Shown here piece by piece: positions 56,423-64,000 of a stretch of DNA of 64,000 nt. This DNA is from Defluviimonas aquaemixtae (GTDB taxonomy: Bacteria > Pseudomonadota > Alphaproteobacteria > Rhodobacterales > Rhodobacteraceae), in the NCBI RefSeq assembly GCF_900302475.1, contig NZ_OMOQ01000005.1, forward strand, positions 43,840 to 107,839, read 5' to 3'. Position 1 is the first letter of the stretch. Each line of letters begins with the position of its first letter. The position numbers were made by a program, and so were the translations under genes. The notes under the pieces were generated by a model that ran no database searches, was not told the DNA's origin, and saw only the letters and a program-made list of their open reading frames with translations.

Positions 56423-56935
56423 ATGACACGCGGTCCGGTTCTTCTGTGGCTGATCGCCATGCCGGCCTGCGGCATGGCTGCGGAATACGGCGGGCCGCTC
56501 AAGGATGACGCCACCGTCGCGTTTTTCGGCATCACCTTTACCGACACCTCAACCGAGGGCGCCTACGACGGCGAGCGCGCCGACCAGACGGCCCGTGTCA
56601 CGCTGCTCGAAGACGAGGTCCGCGCTCGGTTCGCCCACGAAGGCTTCATGCTGCTGCCGACGGCGCCCGTCGCGGACAAACTCGACACGATCGCGAACCC
56701 TGCCGACTGCAACGGATGCGAGGTCCGCTTCGCCTCCGAACTCGGCGCCGACTACGCGCTAGTCGGCGAAGTCCAGAAGGTGTCCAACCTGATCCTGTCG
56801 ATGAACCTTGTCATGCGCGATGCCGGAGACGGGGAGATGGTGCGCGGCCTCTCAGTCGACATCCGCTCCAACACCGACGAAAGCTGGCTGCGCGGCATGC
56901 GCTACATTTTCAAGAACCACTTCTTCAAGAATTGA
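56423..56935 (+). CDS. Secreted DUF2380/DUF3280-like protein
   Basis: A 170-residue exported protein (signal MTRGPVLLWLIAMPACGMAA). The mature sequence has ATVAFFGITFTDTS, the Cys pair NPADCNGCEVRFASELGADYALVGEVQKVSNLILSMNLVMRDA, and a C-terminal RGMRYIFKNHFFKN. This strand pattern is of the DUF2380/DUF3280 group of predicted secreted proteins that occurs in PQQ-dehydrogenase neighbourhoods. First gene of a three-gene plus-strand operon, divergent from the LutA-like gene with a 95-nt gap. Confidence 0.75.
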   Translation: MTRGPVLLWLIAMPACGMAAEYGGPLKDDATVAFFGITFTDTSTEGAYDGERADQTARVTLLEDEVRARFAHEGFMLLPTAPVADKLDTIANPADCNGCEVRFASELGADYALVGEVQKVSNLILSMNLVMRDAGDGEMVRGLSVDIRSNTDESWLRGMRYIFKNHFFKN

Positions 56936-56943
56936 GGTCTGCC

Positions 56944-57477
56944 ATGCTCACACTCCGCCCCCTCGCGATGCTTCCAATCCTCGTTCTGCCCACGCTCGCA
57001 CCCGCCCAGGAAACGGCCGAGTATCAGGTGACCCTCAGCGAAGACATCGCGGCCGCGCCCGCCGACGTCTGGGCCGTGATCGGCGATTTCCAGGACATGA
57101 GCTGGCATCCGGCGGTCGTCGCGACTGAAGGTGAAGGCGGAAGCGAACCCGGCGCGACCCGTGTGCTGACAGTCGGGCAAGTGGGCGGACCGACGATTTC
57201 CGAAACACTCGAAGACTACGATGCGGGCGCAATGACATATGCCTACACGATCACCGAGACGCCACCCGAGGTGCTGCCGGTCAGTGATTATTCCAGCCGG
57301 ATCACGGTCATGGCCGCCGACGGCGGCGGATCGACCGTCGAGTGGAGCGGCACGTTCAAGCGCTACGACACCAGCGCCGAACCGGCCGAGGGCCAGACCG
57401 ACGACGCGGCCACGGCTGCTGCAACGGCCGTCTACCAGGCCGGGCTCGAAGCCCTAGCGGCGAAGTTCGGCGGATGA
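56944..57477 (+). CDS. Exported SRPBCC-family protein
   Basis: A 177-residue protein with a signal peptide (to about residue 21, PAQ) and a START/polyketide-cyclase-like domain: VTLSEDIAAAPADVWAVIGDFQDMSWHPAVVATEG, SETLEDYDAGAMTYAYTITE, and VEWSGTFKRYD. SRPBCC domains bind hydrophobic ligands; a periplasmic one is unusual but recurs beside xox genes. Its stop overlaps the next start (ATGA). Confidence 0.8.
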   Translation: MLTLRPLAMLPILVLPTLAPAQETAEYQVTLSEDIAAAPADVWAVIGDFQDMSWHPAVVATEGEGGSEPGATRVLTVGQVGGPTISETLEDYDAGAMTYAYTITETPPEVLPVSDYSSRITVMAADGGGSTVEWSGTFKRYDTSAEPAEGQTDDAATAAATAVYQAGLEALAAKFGG

Positions 57478-58298
57478 ACGGCGGGAAAATGAACTACATG
57501 CGCGCCCTGGCTACCATCCTACTTCTGGCGCTCGCCCCGCCTGCATTCGCGGATGAGAGCAGTTGGCCTGACATCCGCGCGGCTCTCTACGGCGAACGCG
57601 TGCTCCAATCTGGCGACAACGTGGTCGCGCTCGACGCGCCCTATCGCAGCGCCAACGACAGCCGCACGATCATCGGCGTTTCGCTTGCCGCGCCTCCGGG
57701 GCTAAGAATCGCGGCCGTCACCGTCGTCCTCGACGAAAACCCGATGCCTGTTTCAGCCGTCATCCGGTTGGCCGAGCCCATGCCGCGTTTTCGCTTCGAA
57801 GCGACCTTGCGCTTCAACGGCCCCACGCCGGTCCATGTCGTGGCCGAAACCGCCGACGGTAAGCTTTTCATGACCGAAGGCTTCGTCAAGACCATGGGTC
57901 AGGGGGCGTGCGCTGCGCCGCCCGGAACCAACCCCGAAGACGCGCTCGCCGGCCTGGGCGAGATGACGATCGGCATCGGGAATTCAAGTCGTGCCGCCGG
58001 CACCCTTGCCGATCTCTCCGCCGGGCAGATGGAGATGAGCCTGTCGATCGACCACCCGAGCCATTCTGGCATGCAGATGGACCAGATTACGCTTCTCTTC
58101 ATCCCGATGCGCTACGTGGAAAACGTCACAGTCGAGCTCGACGGCGAACCCTATGCCGAGGTCACGGGCTCCATCTCACTGTCGGAAAACCCCGAACTCA
58201 CGCTGTCGATCCCGGCCCGGACGCGTGGCATCGACGTCACGATGACCGACACAGACGGCACCGTGGCCCATGCAAGCCGGAAGCTGGCAGATTACTGA
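57474..58298 (+). CDS. Quinoprotein dehydrogenase-associated SoxYZ-like carrier protein
   Basis: A 274-residue exported fusion of SoxY-like and SoxZ-like domains. The SoxY part contains GQGACAAPP (Cys, about residue 145), the SoxZ part IDHPSHSGMQMDQITLLFIPMRYVENVTVELDG. In Sox systems SoxYZ carries sulfur intermediates; this family instead recurs with PQQ dehydrogenases and its role there is not established. The start overlaps the previous stop; an ATG at 57489 gives a more compact signal peptide and is a fair alternative. Confidence 0.85.
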   Translation: MNGGKMNYMRALATILLLALAPPAFADESSWPDIRAALYGERVLQSGDNVVALDAPYRSANDSRTIIGVSLAAPPGLRIAAVTVVLDENPMPVSAVIRLAEPMPRFRFEATLRFNGPTPVHVVAETADGKLFMTEGFVKTMGQGACAAPPGTNPEDALAGLGEMTIGIGNSSRAAGTLADLSAGQMEMSLSIDHPSHSGMQMDQITLLFIPMRYVENVTVELDGEPYAEVTGSISLSENPELTLSIPARTRGIDVTMTDTDGTVAHASRKLADY

Positions 58299-58340
58299 TG
58301 CCTGCATCACTGCATCAACCCCCTGAAAGAAGTGCGGGCC

Positions 58341-58390
58341 GCGCCACCCCGTGGGGGCAGGCCGGCGCAGCCCGCTGTGCCGCCGGGCGG
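58341..58390. terminator. Convergent intergenic region with GC hairpins
   Basis: The 111-nt gap between convergent genes holds two short GC dyads: CCACCCC-GT-GGGG near 58344-58355 and CCGCC-G-GGCGG at 58380-58390. They are candidate terminators, without clear T-runs. Confidence 0.35.
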
Positions 58391-58409
58391 TGGGGGTCGA
58401 TCAAGGCCA

Positions 58410-58955
58410 TTAGGGCCTCGGCGGTTCCGGCTCCGGCGACAATTCCTCAAGCGGATAGTCCATGAACTCCCACCCGTCGGTGCCTTCGGGGTACCAGTAG
58501 ACTGTCGAATAGCCGTACTGCAGCGCCCGCTTTGCGGCATTCCAGCTCATCCAGCACTCGTCGAGGCAAAATATCAGGATCGGGTTGGACCTGTCTCCGT
58601 CGGTGGCTTTGGATAGACCGGCGCGAAAGTACGCGTCCGTCAGTTCGGCGATCTGGCCGTAGCCCACGTTTGGCAGCCACAGTGCGCCGGGGATCGAAAG
58701 GCGCGGCTTCTCGTGCCAGATCGTGCCTTCGGGCAGCTTGTCGGGCTTGGGCGCACGCGGTAGCACGTCGATGAATGCAGCCCCGCGCGCGCTCCAAAGC
58801 GCGTGCGCCTCTTCTGAGGAGACCACGGTGCCGCCTGCGAGCGTCGAGGGAACAGGCGCGCGGTAAGCGTCCTCGCGAAACCCCTCGGGTTCTGGCGCGT
58901 CCGCCACGACCGAAACGGGCATCAGCGCCAGCGCGAAGGCGACGGTCCGGATCAT
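58410..58955 (-). CDS. PQQ-dependent catabolism-associated CXXCW-type rhodanese-like protein
   Basis: A 181-residue exported protein (signal MIRTVAFALALMPVSVVADA) with a rhodanese-like core. The motif ILIFCLDECWMSWNAAKRA names the family (CXXCW-type, TIGR03865); here the cysteines are spaced C-x3-C-W, checked on the DNA. IPGALWLPNVGYG and YPEGTDGWEF are typical. Start overlaps the xoxJ stop (ATGA). It is the last gene of the xox operon. Its function is unknown; a role in sulfur or redox chemistry of the quinoprotein is plausible. Confidence 0.87.
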   Translation of the reverse strand: MIRTVAFALALMPVSVVADAPEPEGFREDAYRAPVPSTLAGGTVVSSEEAHALWSARGAAFIDVLPRAPKPDKLPEGTIWHEKPRLSIPGALWLPNVGYGQIAELTDAYFRAGLSKATDGDRSNPILIFCLDECWMSWNAAKRALQYGYSTVYWYPEGTDGWEFMDYPLEELSPEPEPPRP

Positions 58956-59839
58956 TCGGCGACATCCTTCAGCTCCGTCCCCATATCGGTCAGAAGCGGA
59001 ACGCCCGCATCCGCGAGGATCGCATCGATCCTGTCCTGATTGCGGCGGATCAGCGAATTCAGCCGCCGCGTCCACGCCTTCTCGCCCTGCCGGACTCCCA
59101 TTGTGATGCGGTAGAACAAGCGCGGCTGGCCCGGCTCTTTCATCAGCGGCGTGACCTTCAGGTCGGGATGACTGGCCTTCACCAATGGCCCGCCGATCGG
59201 TCCCCAAAGGATCGCGGCGTCGATCGTGCCGGCTTCCAGGTCGGCCAGCATATCGCCCGACGGGTCCTGATAACGCCGGTCGACGAACAGCTCATAGCCC
59301 TTCGCCCCCGCTATCAATCCGTTGCGAACTAGATGCGTGGCCGGCGCGCTGCCGGCGATGACGCCGAGGCGTTTGCCTTTGAGCGCAGGATCGGACAGCG
59401 CCGTGACCCCAGCGAGCGGCCCGTCCGCCTCGGCAATCAGGACATAGGCCGAGGTGTAGTAGTGATTGGTGTTGAGCACGAGCTCGTCACCCTGGGCGTA
59501 GCCGATCACCACGTCGCATTCATTCGCCGCGAGCGTGCGGCGGATGAAGCCCGTGGCCATCGGAAACCAGGTGTATTTCACCGGCAAGCCAAGCTCTCCG
59601 GCAAACAGCTCTGCGATCCGATTTTCGAATCCGCTCCCGTCTTCAACCGACAGCGGCCGGTTGGCCGGATCCGCGCAGACCCGAAATGCGGCGTCGGAGA
59701 CGAGGTCAGAGGTCTCTTGCGCGTCGGCCGGGACGGCCGTGCTCGACATGACTGCCGTTACGACAAACGCGGTGACATGCGCGCGCCTGTGCGGGATCTC
59801 ACGTCCCCAAGCAGGCGTTCTCGGCTTCGCGGATCGCAT
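58952..59839 (-). CDS. xoxJ: Quinoprotein-associated periplasmic binding protein XoxJ
   Basis: A 295-residue exported type II binding protein (about residues 45-295; FRVCADPANRPLSVEDGSGFENRIAELFAGELGLPVKYTW, KGKRLGVIAGSAPATHLVR, DAAILWGPIGGPLV). XoxJ/MxaJ proteins help activate XoxF and are of the TIGR03871 kind. The start overlaps the xoxG gene by 41 nt; AAGGAAG lies 9 nt before the chosen ATG. The N-region is long (to about residue 40). Confidence 0.9.
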   Translation of the reverse strand: MRSAKPRTPAWGREIPHRRAHVTAFVVTAVMSSTAVPADAQETSDLVSDAAFRVCADPANRPLSVEDGSGFENRIAELFAGELGLPVKYTWFPMATGFIRRTLAANECDVVIGYAQGDELVLNTNHYYTSAYVLIAEADGPLAGVTALSDPALKGKRLGVIAGSAPATHLVRNGLIAGAKGYELFVDRRYQDPSGDMLADLEAGTIDAAILWGPIGGPLVKASHPDLKVTPLMKEPGQPRLFYRITMGVRQGEKAWTRRLNSLIRRNQDRIDAILADAGVPLLTDMGTELKDVAE

Positions 59840-60332
59840 CTGACTTGTCTTCCTTCTTGGGCGGGCGTCCGCGCGGCAACGCGCCGGTTCCGCGCGCCTT
59901 GAGATAGGTGTAGATGTCGTCGAGGTAGCACATCACGTTCGGATTGGTGCCGAAGGCCGGCATGACCGATTGCTGCGATGCGCTGACCCTTTCGCGCCCG
60001 TTTGTCACGACATCGACGAAGTCGTAGTAGTCCATCGTCACCGCCGGGCCCTTCAACGCCGGCGCATAGCTGCCCCCCTCGCCCTCCGGGCCGTGACAGA
60101 CATGGCATTCGGAGTGGTAGCGGCGGAAGCCCGAATAGGTCAGCCAGTCGACCGTCCCGTCCTCAGCGATGTTGTAGGTGGGCACGCCGTCCTCGGTATA
60201 GTAGCGCCCGTCCTCCTCGTAGCCGACGGCGACGTTGTCGGGCGCCGTGTCCGTCTGGGCGACCGCCGTTGCGGCCGGAATGCCCGACACCGCCAGGATA
60301 GCGAGCGGCAGGGCCCTGATCATCCGTGTCAT
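59799..60332 (-). CDS. xoxG: Four-cysteine methanol-metabolism cytochrome c, XoxG
   Basis: A 177-residue periplasmic cytochrome c with a signal peptide (to about residue 25). Haem motif CHVCHG (about residue 75), Met ligand near QQSVMPAFG, and two further Cys (NVMCYLDDIY and ENACLGT) that give the four-Cys pattern of the methanol-metabolism-related family TIGR03874. It is the electron acceptor of XoxF. It follows xoxF by 76 nt, a gap that contains a strong hairpin (60362-60389). Confidence 0.93.
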   Translation of the reverse strand: MTRMIRALPLAILAVSGIPAATAVAQTDTAPDNVAVGYEEDGRYYTEDGVPTYNIAEDGTVDWLTYSGFRRYHSECHVCHGPEGEGGSYAPALKGPAVTMDYYDFVDVVTNGRERVSASQQSVMPAFGTNPNVMCYLDDIYTYLKARGTGALPRGRPPKKEDKSDAIREAENACLGT

Positions 60333-60361
60333 ATGCTCTTCGGTTCCCTTGACCCATGGAT

Positions 60362-60389
60362 GGGCCGGCGCGCCCCAGAGCGCCGGCCC
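60362..60389 (-). promoter_or_regulatory. Intercistronic hairpin between xoxF and xoxG
   Basis: GGGCCGGCGC (60362-60371) pairs perfectly with GCGCCGGCCC (60380-60389) around an 8-base loop. It follows the xoxF stop by 19 nt. No U-run follows on the minus strand, so it more likely limits read-through and protects the abundant xoxF mRNA. Confidence 0.7.
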
Positions 60390-60408
60390 GTTTCGCGAGT
60401 GTGGCCGC

Positions 60409-62211
60409 TCAGTCAGGCAGCGTGAACACGGTCATGACACCGCCAAGCGCGGTGTAGTCGCTCAGCGCCGCATAGCCGCCGACCGCCCCGAGCCCGTCGG
60501 TCGGGTTCGTCAGACCCGCCGCGAGACCGATACCGGCCCAGCCGCCGACGCCCGACAGGATCGCGACATGCTGCTTGCCGCCATGCGTGTAGGTCATCAC
60601 GTTGCCGATGATGCCGGACGGCGTCTTGAACTTGTAAAGCTCCTCCCCGGTCTCGGCGCTCACCGCCTTCAGATAGCCCTCCAGCGTACCATAGAAGACG
60701 ACATCCCCCGCCGTCGCCAGCGCCCCCGACCAGACCGAGAACTTCTCCGGCAGGGACCACTTGATCTCGCCCGCGATATTGTCCCAAGCGATGAAGTTGC
60801 CCATGCCGCCATGGCTGTCGGCCGGCGGATACATCGACAGCGTCGCGCCCACATAGGGCTGACCGGCCGTGTAGCTGACGCGGAACGGCTCATAGTCCAT
60901 GCAGACGTGGTTCGTCGGCACATAGAACAGCTCGGTCTTCGGGCTGTAGGCCGCCGGCTGCTGGTCCTTGGTGCCAAGCGCCGCCGGGCAGATGCCGACC
61001 GAGTTCGTGTCCTCGCCGTTCTGCTCGGTCGAGTACTCGGCCACGACCGCCGGACGTCCGTAGGTCTCCGAGGCCGGGTCCATGTCGACGCCGGTCGTCC
61101 AGTTGACCGTCGGATCGTACTTTTCGGCCACGAGCAGTTCACCCGACACCCGGTCGAGCGTATAGGCCAGCCCGTTCCGGTCGAAATGGGTCAGGAGCTT
61201 GCGCGCCTCGCCATTCACCTCCTGCTCGGTCAGGATCATCTCGTTGATCCCGTCATAGTCCCACTCGTCATGCGGCGTCATCTGGTAGACCCACTTCGCC
61301 ATGCCGGTATCGACATCGCGGGCGAAGATCGCCATCGACCAGGCGTTGTCGCCCGGGCGCTGCGCCGGGTTCCAGGTCGAAGGGTTGCCGGTCCCATAGT
61401 AGAACAGGTTCTCGTCGGCATCGTAGCTGTACCAGCCCCAGGTGGTGCCGCCGCCGATCTCCCACTGATCGCCTTCCCAGCTGGCGGTGCCGGAATCCAC
61501 GCCAACCGGCTTGCCGAGATGGGTGGTGTTCTCCGGATCCATCAGCGTGTCCGCATCCGGGCCCATCGAATAGGCGCGCCAGGCGAGCGAACCGTCGGCC
61601 AGGTTGTACGCCGTGACCGAGCCGCGCACACCGAACTCGCCGCCCGAGATGCCGACGATCACCTTGTCCTTCACCGGAAGCACGGTGGCGGTGTTGGTCT
61701 CGCCTTTCGCCGGATCGCCGTTCTTCACCGACCAGGCGACCTCGCCGGTCTCGGCATTCAGCGCCACGACCGTCGTGTCGGCCTGATGCAGGATGATCTT
61801 GCCGTCGGCATAGGCGACGCCGCGGTTCACCGTGTCGCAGCACATCACCGGAATGACCGATGGGTCCTGCTTGGGTTCGTATTTCCAGATCACCTTGCCG
61901 TCCTCGTTGAGGTCGAGCGCATAGACCGTATTCGGGAACGGCGTGTGCACATACATCACGTCGCCGATCACCAGCGGCGAGCCTTCATGACCGCGCAGAA
62001 CCCCGGTCGAAAAGGTCCATGCGACCTGCAGATCACCGACGTTGTCCTTGTTGATCTGGTCGAGCTCGGAGTAACGCGTGTTCGCGTAGTCGCCAGTCTG
62101 GATAACCCATTGGTTCGGATCATCGATCAAGGCCTGAAGATCGGCATTGGCCTGTGCGGCCACGGTGCCGCCCAGCGTCATCGCCGTCGTCAGGATCAGA
62201 AGTCTCTTCAT
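60409..62211 (-). CDS. xoxF: Lanthanide-dependent PQQ methanol dehydrogenase XoxF
   Basis: A 600-residue periplasmic quinoprotein (signal [23 protein letters not shown]) with the eight-bladed propeller. The vicinal disulfide CC is at 124-125. The metal ligands Glu192 (GGEFGVRG) and Asn276 (GTGNP) are present, and the catalytic Asp318 is followed two residues on by Asp320 (DEWDYDG), the extra Asp that marks XoxF and binds a lanthanide in place of Ca. It oxidises methanol (often to formaldehyde or formate). 182 nt upstream to the cytochrome gene. No mxaF-type partner (mxaI) is present. Confidence 0.97.
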   Translation of the reverse strand: MKRLLILTTAMTLGGTVAAQANADLQALIDDPNQWVIQTGDYANTRYSELDQINKDNVGDLQVAWTFSTGVLRGHEGSPLVIGDVMYVHTPFPNTVYALDLNEDGKVIWKYEPKQDPSVIPVMCCDTVNRGVAYADGKIILHQADTTVVALNAETGEVAWSVKNGDPAKGETNTATVLPVKDKVIVGISGGEFGVRGSVTAYNLADGSLAWRAYSMGPDADTLMDPENTTHLGKPVGVDSGTASWEGDQWEIGGGTTWGWYSYDADENLFYYGTGNPSTWNPAQRPGDNAWSMAIFARDVDTGMAKWVYQMTPHDEWDYDGINEMILTEQEVNGEARKLLTHFDRNGLAYTLDRVSGELLVAEKYDPTVNWTTGVDMDPASETYGRPAVVAEYSTEQNGEDTNSVGICPAALGTKDQQPAAYSPKTELFYVPTNHVCMDYEPFRVSYTAGQPYVGATLSMYPPADSHGGMGNFIAWDNIAGEIKWSLPEKFSVWSGALATAGDVVFYGTLEGYLKAVSAETGEELYKFKTPSGIIGNVMTYTHGGKQHVAILSGVGGWAGIGLAAGLTNPTDGLGAVGGYAALSDYTALGGVMTVFTLPD

Positions 62212-62320
62212 GTCGTCCTCCCATCTGAAATGCCGATCCAGGGACCTGCTCCCGCACGGATCATTGAAGAATGCCGCTTTGCTCATTCCGCGGCCCGATC
62301 CTGTGCTCTCCCAGTCCTTG

Positions 62321-62349
62321 CCACGCGCCCATCGGCCCGGTACGCGTGG
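62321..62349. promoter_or_regulatory. Dyad upstream of xoxF
   Basis: CCACGCG (62321-62327) and CGCGTGG (62343-62349) form a 7-bp stem in the 182-nt gap between the class I cytochrome gene and xoxF. It could be an operator, an attenuator or the terminator of the cytochrome gene. The gap must also hold any xoxF promoter; I cannot point to a convincing -35/-10. Confidence 0.4.
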
Positions 62350-62393
62350 GCTCTAGTTGATTCCTGTTGCCCGCAGTCCTCCTTCTGTCGCTC

Positions 62394-62810
62394 CTATTCG
62401 TCCGCGAACGTCGCCAGATAGGCGATCACGTCGGCGCGCTCTTCTTCCTTGCGAAGCCCGGCGAACGTCATCTTCGTGCCGGGTACGAAATCCTTTGGCT
62501 TCTCCAACAGCTCAGCGATGGTCTCGGGGCTCCAGACCAGGCCATCCGCAGCCGCGGTCTTCATGGCGTCGGAATAGGCGAAATCCTCGTACGCGGCCGC
62601 CGGCCGCCCGATGACTCCGTTCAGAGGCGGGCCGACCTTCGCTTTCGCGTCTTCGCCCACGTCATGGCAGGCCTTGCACTTGCGAAACACCTTCTCGCCA
62701 TTGGCCGCATCGCCCGCCTCCTGCGCCTGCGCCGCGACTGTCCCTGCTGCGATCAGCAGAACACCGGCCAGCCGCCTCATCGCCGTCTCCAGAGTCATTC
62801 GTTTCTTCAC
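62394..62810 (-). CDS. Class I cytochrome c (c-550/c2 type)
   Basis: A 138-residue periplasmic monohaem cytochrome c with a signal peptide (to AQA). Haem motif CKACHDVG (about residue 44), YAYSDAMKTAAADG-like segment DFAYSDAM, and the Met ligand in FVPGTKMTFAGLRKEEERADVIAYLATF. It is in the position of an electron carrier between XoxG and the terminal oxidase. It starts 13 nt after fghA; an ATG ten codons in is an alternative start. Confidence 0.92.
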   Translation of the reverse strand: MKKRMTLETAMRRLAGVLLIAAGTVAAQAQEAGDAANGEKVFRKCKACHDVGEDAKAKVGPPLNGVIGRPAAAYEDFAYSDAMKTAAADGLVWSPETIAELLEKPKDFVPGTKMTFAGLRKEEERADVIAYLATFADE

Positions 62811-62823
62811 CCTCCCTTCGGGT

Positions 62824-63678
62824 TCACGCCGCCAATAGCCGCTCGGCGTGCCATTTCACGTGGTCCTCGCCGAAACTCGTGACGAAGAAATAGCTGTGGT
62901 CGTATCCGGCCTGCATGCGCAGGACGCCAGGCTGCCGGCGCTCGGCCATTAGCTGGGCCAAGGCGCCGGGTCTGAGTAGATCGAGGAACTGGTCCTCGGT
63001 GCCCTGATCGATAAGGATGTCCCGCTCCCAGCCGCATTCGGTCAGCAGCAGGCAGGCGTCGTAGGCCGCCCAGTGCGCCTCGTCGTCGCCGAGATAGGCC
63101 GACAGCTGCTTGCGGCCCCATTCCGATCGTGTCGGATTGACGATCGGCGCGAAGGCCGAAACCGAGCGGTAAAGTTCAGGATTGCGAAACGCGATCACGA
63201 GCGCGCCGTGGCCGCCCATTGAGTGGCCGGTGATGCCCTGCGACTCGCTGATCGGCAGCGCCCCCTGCAGGATGCCGCGAAGCTCGCGCGTAACGTAGTC
63301 GTACATCTGATAGTGATCCCGCCACGGCGCGCGCGTCGCATTGACGTAGAAGCCCGCCCCCTGGCCGAGATCGTAAGCGCTGTCGTCCGCCACGTCCTCT
63401 CCGCGCGGCGACGTGTCTGGGAAGACCAGCGCGAGGCCCGCCCGCGCCGCATGGGCCTGAAGCCCGGCCTTTGTCATCGCGTTCTCATGCGTGCAGGTAA
63501 GCCCCGAGAGGTACCAAAGAACGGGCACCGACCGGTTGGCCGCCTGCGGGGGCAGGAAGACACCGAAGGTCATGTCGCCGCCGCAGACCTGAGACCTGTG
63601 ACGGAACACCGATTGCGTCCCGCCGCAGCAGCGGTTCTGCGAAACCAGTTCCAGCGCATCCGTCGTGGTTCTCAGCAT
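62824..63678 (-). CDS. fghA: S-formylglutathione hydrolase
   Basis: A 284-residue serine hydrolase that converts S-formylglutathione to formate and glutathione. Nucleophile motif GITGHSMGGHGAL (about residue 150), N-terminal SQNRCCGGTQSVFRHRS, VLWYLSGLTCTHENAM and the C-terminal GYDHSYFFVTSFGEDH (His of the triad) are typical. It lies between the alcohol dehydrogenase gene and the cytochrome/xoxF genes on the same strand, so the formaldehyde pathway and methanol oxidation are co-located. Confidence 0.96.
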   Translation of the reverse strand: MLRTTTDALELVSQNRCCGGTQSVFRHRSQVCGGDMTFGVFLPPQAANRSVPVLWYLSGLTCTHENAMTKAGLQAHAARAGLALVFPDTSPRGEDVADDSAYDLGQGAGFYVNATRAPWRDHYQMYDYVTRELRGILQGALPISESQGITGHSMGGHGALVIAFRNPELYRSVSAFAPIVNPTRSEWGRKQLSAYLGDDEAHWAAYDACLLLTECGWERDILIDQGTEDQFLDLLRPGALAQLMAERRQPGVLRMQAGYDHSYFFVTSFGEDHVKWHAERLLAA

Positions 63679-63812
63679 TCCGACCTCGGGTCGTGCGATA
63701 CGGTTTCAGACACCCGCGGCGCGCGCGTGTAGCGGCGTGCGCAAGTCCTTTCGATTGGGTTAACGGGCATTCGAAAGCGCGTGTCCGTCAGCATCTTGGC
63801 GTTTCCTTCGCG

Positions 63813-63834
63813 CGTGAAACGGTCCCGTTTCACG
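63813..63834. promoter_or_regulatory. Perfect 10-bp inverted repeat between adhI and fghA
   Basis: CGTGAAACGG and CCGTTTCACG flank TC, directly after the dehydrogenase stop, within a 161-nt gap. No U-run follows. It is either a transcript-end hairpin or an operator for fghA-xoxF. Confidence 0.5.
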
Positions 63835-63839
63835 GCCTC

Positions 63840-64000
<161 letters not shown>

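Noticed and set aside
60235..62421. 728-codon plus-strand reading frame over xoxF
   Set aside because: Its sequence is Arg/His-rich without any family motif and is antisense to an unmistakable XoxF; this is a high-GC shadow.

Overview
The window is high-GC DNA with tightly packed operons and almost no non-coding space. It reads as the chromosome of an aerobic alphaproteobacterium of the Rhodobacteraceae (Roseobacter/Paracoccus/Rhodobacter type). The evidence is a ccoNOQP-ccoGHIS cbb3 oxidase locus with FnrL-type boxes, a TRAP transporter operon, a lanthanide-type XoxF methanol dehydrogenase cluster joined to glutathione-dependent formaldehyde oxidation, ClpS, HemC/HemE/HemF, and many secreted proteins of Rhodobacterales style. 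I saw no rRNA, tRNA, CRISPR array, insertion sequence, integrase or phage gene, and no gap longer than about 250 bases. This is core and niche-adaptation DNA, not a mobile island.

Layout. (1) 1-7711: a minus-strand catabolic operon (ThDP enzyme, enolase-superfamily enzyme, FAD amino-acid dehydrogenase, TRAP transporter dctPQM cut by the window start) with a divergent Asp/Glu-racemase-like gene. (2) 7868-15863: lipoproteins, chorismate mutase, hemF, a degenerate SDR, RsmC-like methyltransferase, ClpS, HAD hydrolase and a DacA-type carboxypeptidase with a SPOR-like tail. (3) 15867-26207: cbb3 oxidase assembly genes (ccoGHIS) and structural genes (ccoNOQP), with two unrelated plus-strand genes between the two blocks and FNR boxes at both promoters. 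(4) 26208-31488: universal stress protein, an FAD oxidase, a fatty-acid-hydroxylase-family protein, hemC and hemE. (5) 31599-43281: an Fe-S flavoprotein demethylase-like enzyme, a three-subunit molybdenum hydroxylase, its own MoaD-like protein, and a PotABCD-like ABC importer with very unusual permeases; an adenine deaminase converges on it. (6) 45084-51234: a sulfur block (SulP, a DUF442-SQR fusion, a persulfide-dioxygenase-like MBL protein, split YeeE/YedE pair) with a Crp/Fnr regulator that carries a C-x5-C pair. (7) 51327-64000: the xox cluster.

How it works together. In region 7, methanol is oxidised in the periplasm by XoxF. Electrons pass to the four-Cys cytochrome XoxG and a small class I cytochrome c. 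Formaldehyde is then trapped by glutathione and handled by S-(hydroxymethyl)glutathione dehydrogenase and S-formylglutathione hydrolase. Around this core sit the quinoprotein-associated proteins (XoxJ, CXXCW-type protein, SoxYZ-like carrier, beta-propeller, LutA-like binding protein). The LutA-like and beta-propeller genes are here co-transcribed with a NitT/TauT-type importer and an unidentified small secreted protein, not with the exporter-type LutEF that I would expect. That six-gene operon (51327-56327) and the Mo-hydroxylase/demethylase/importer block (31599-43281, possibly for an N-methylated heterocycle) are the most promising places for new biology.
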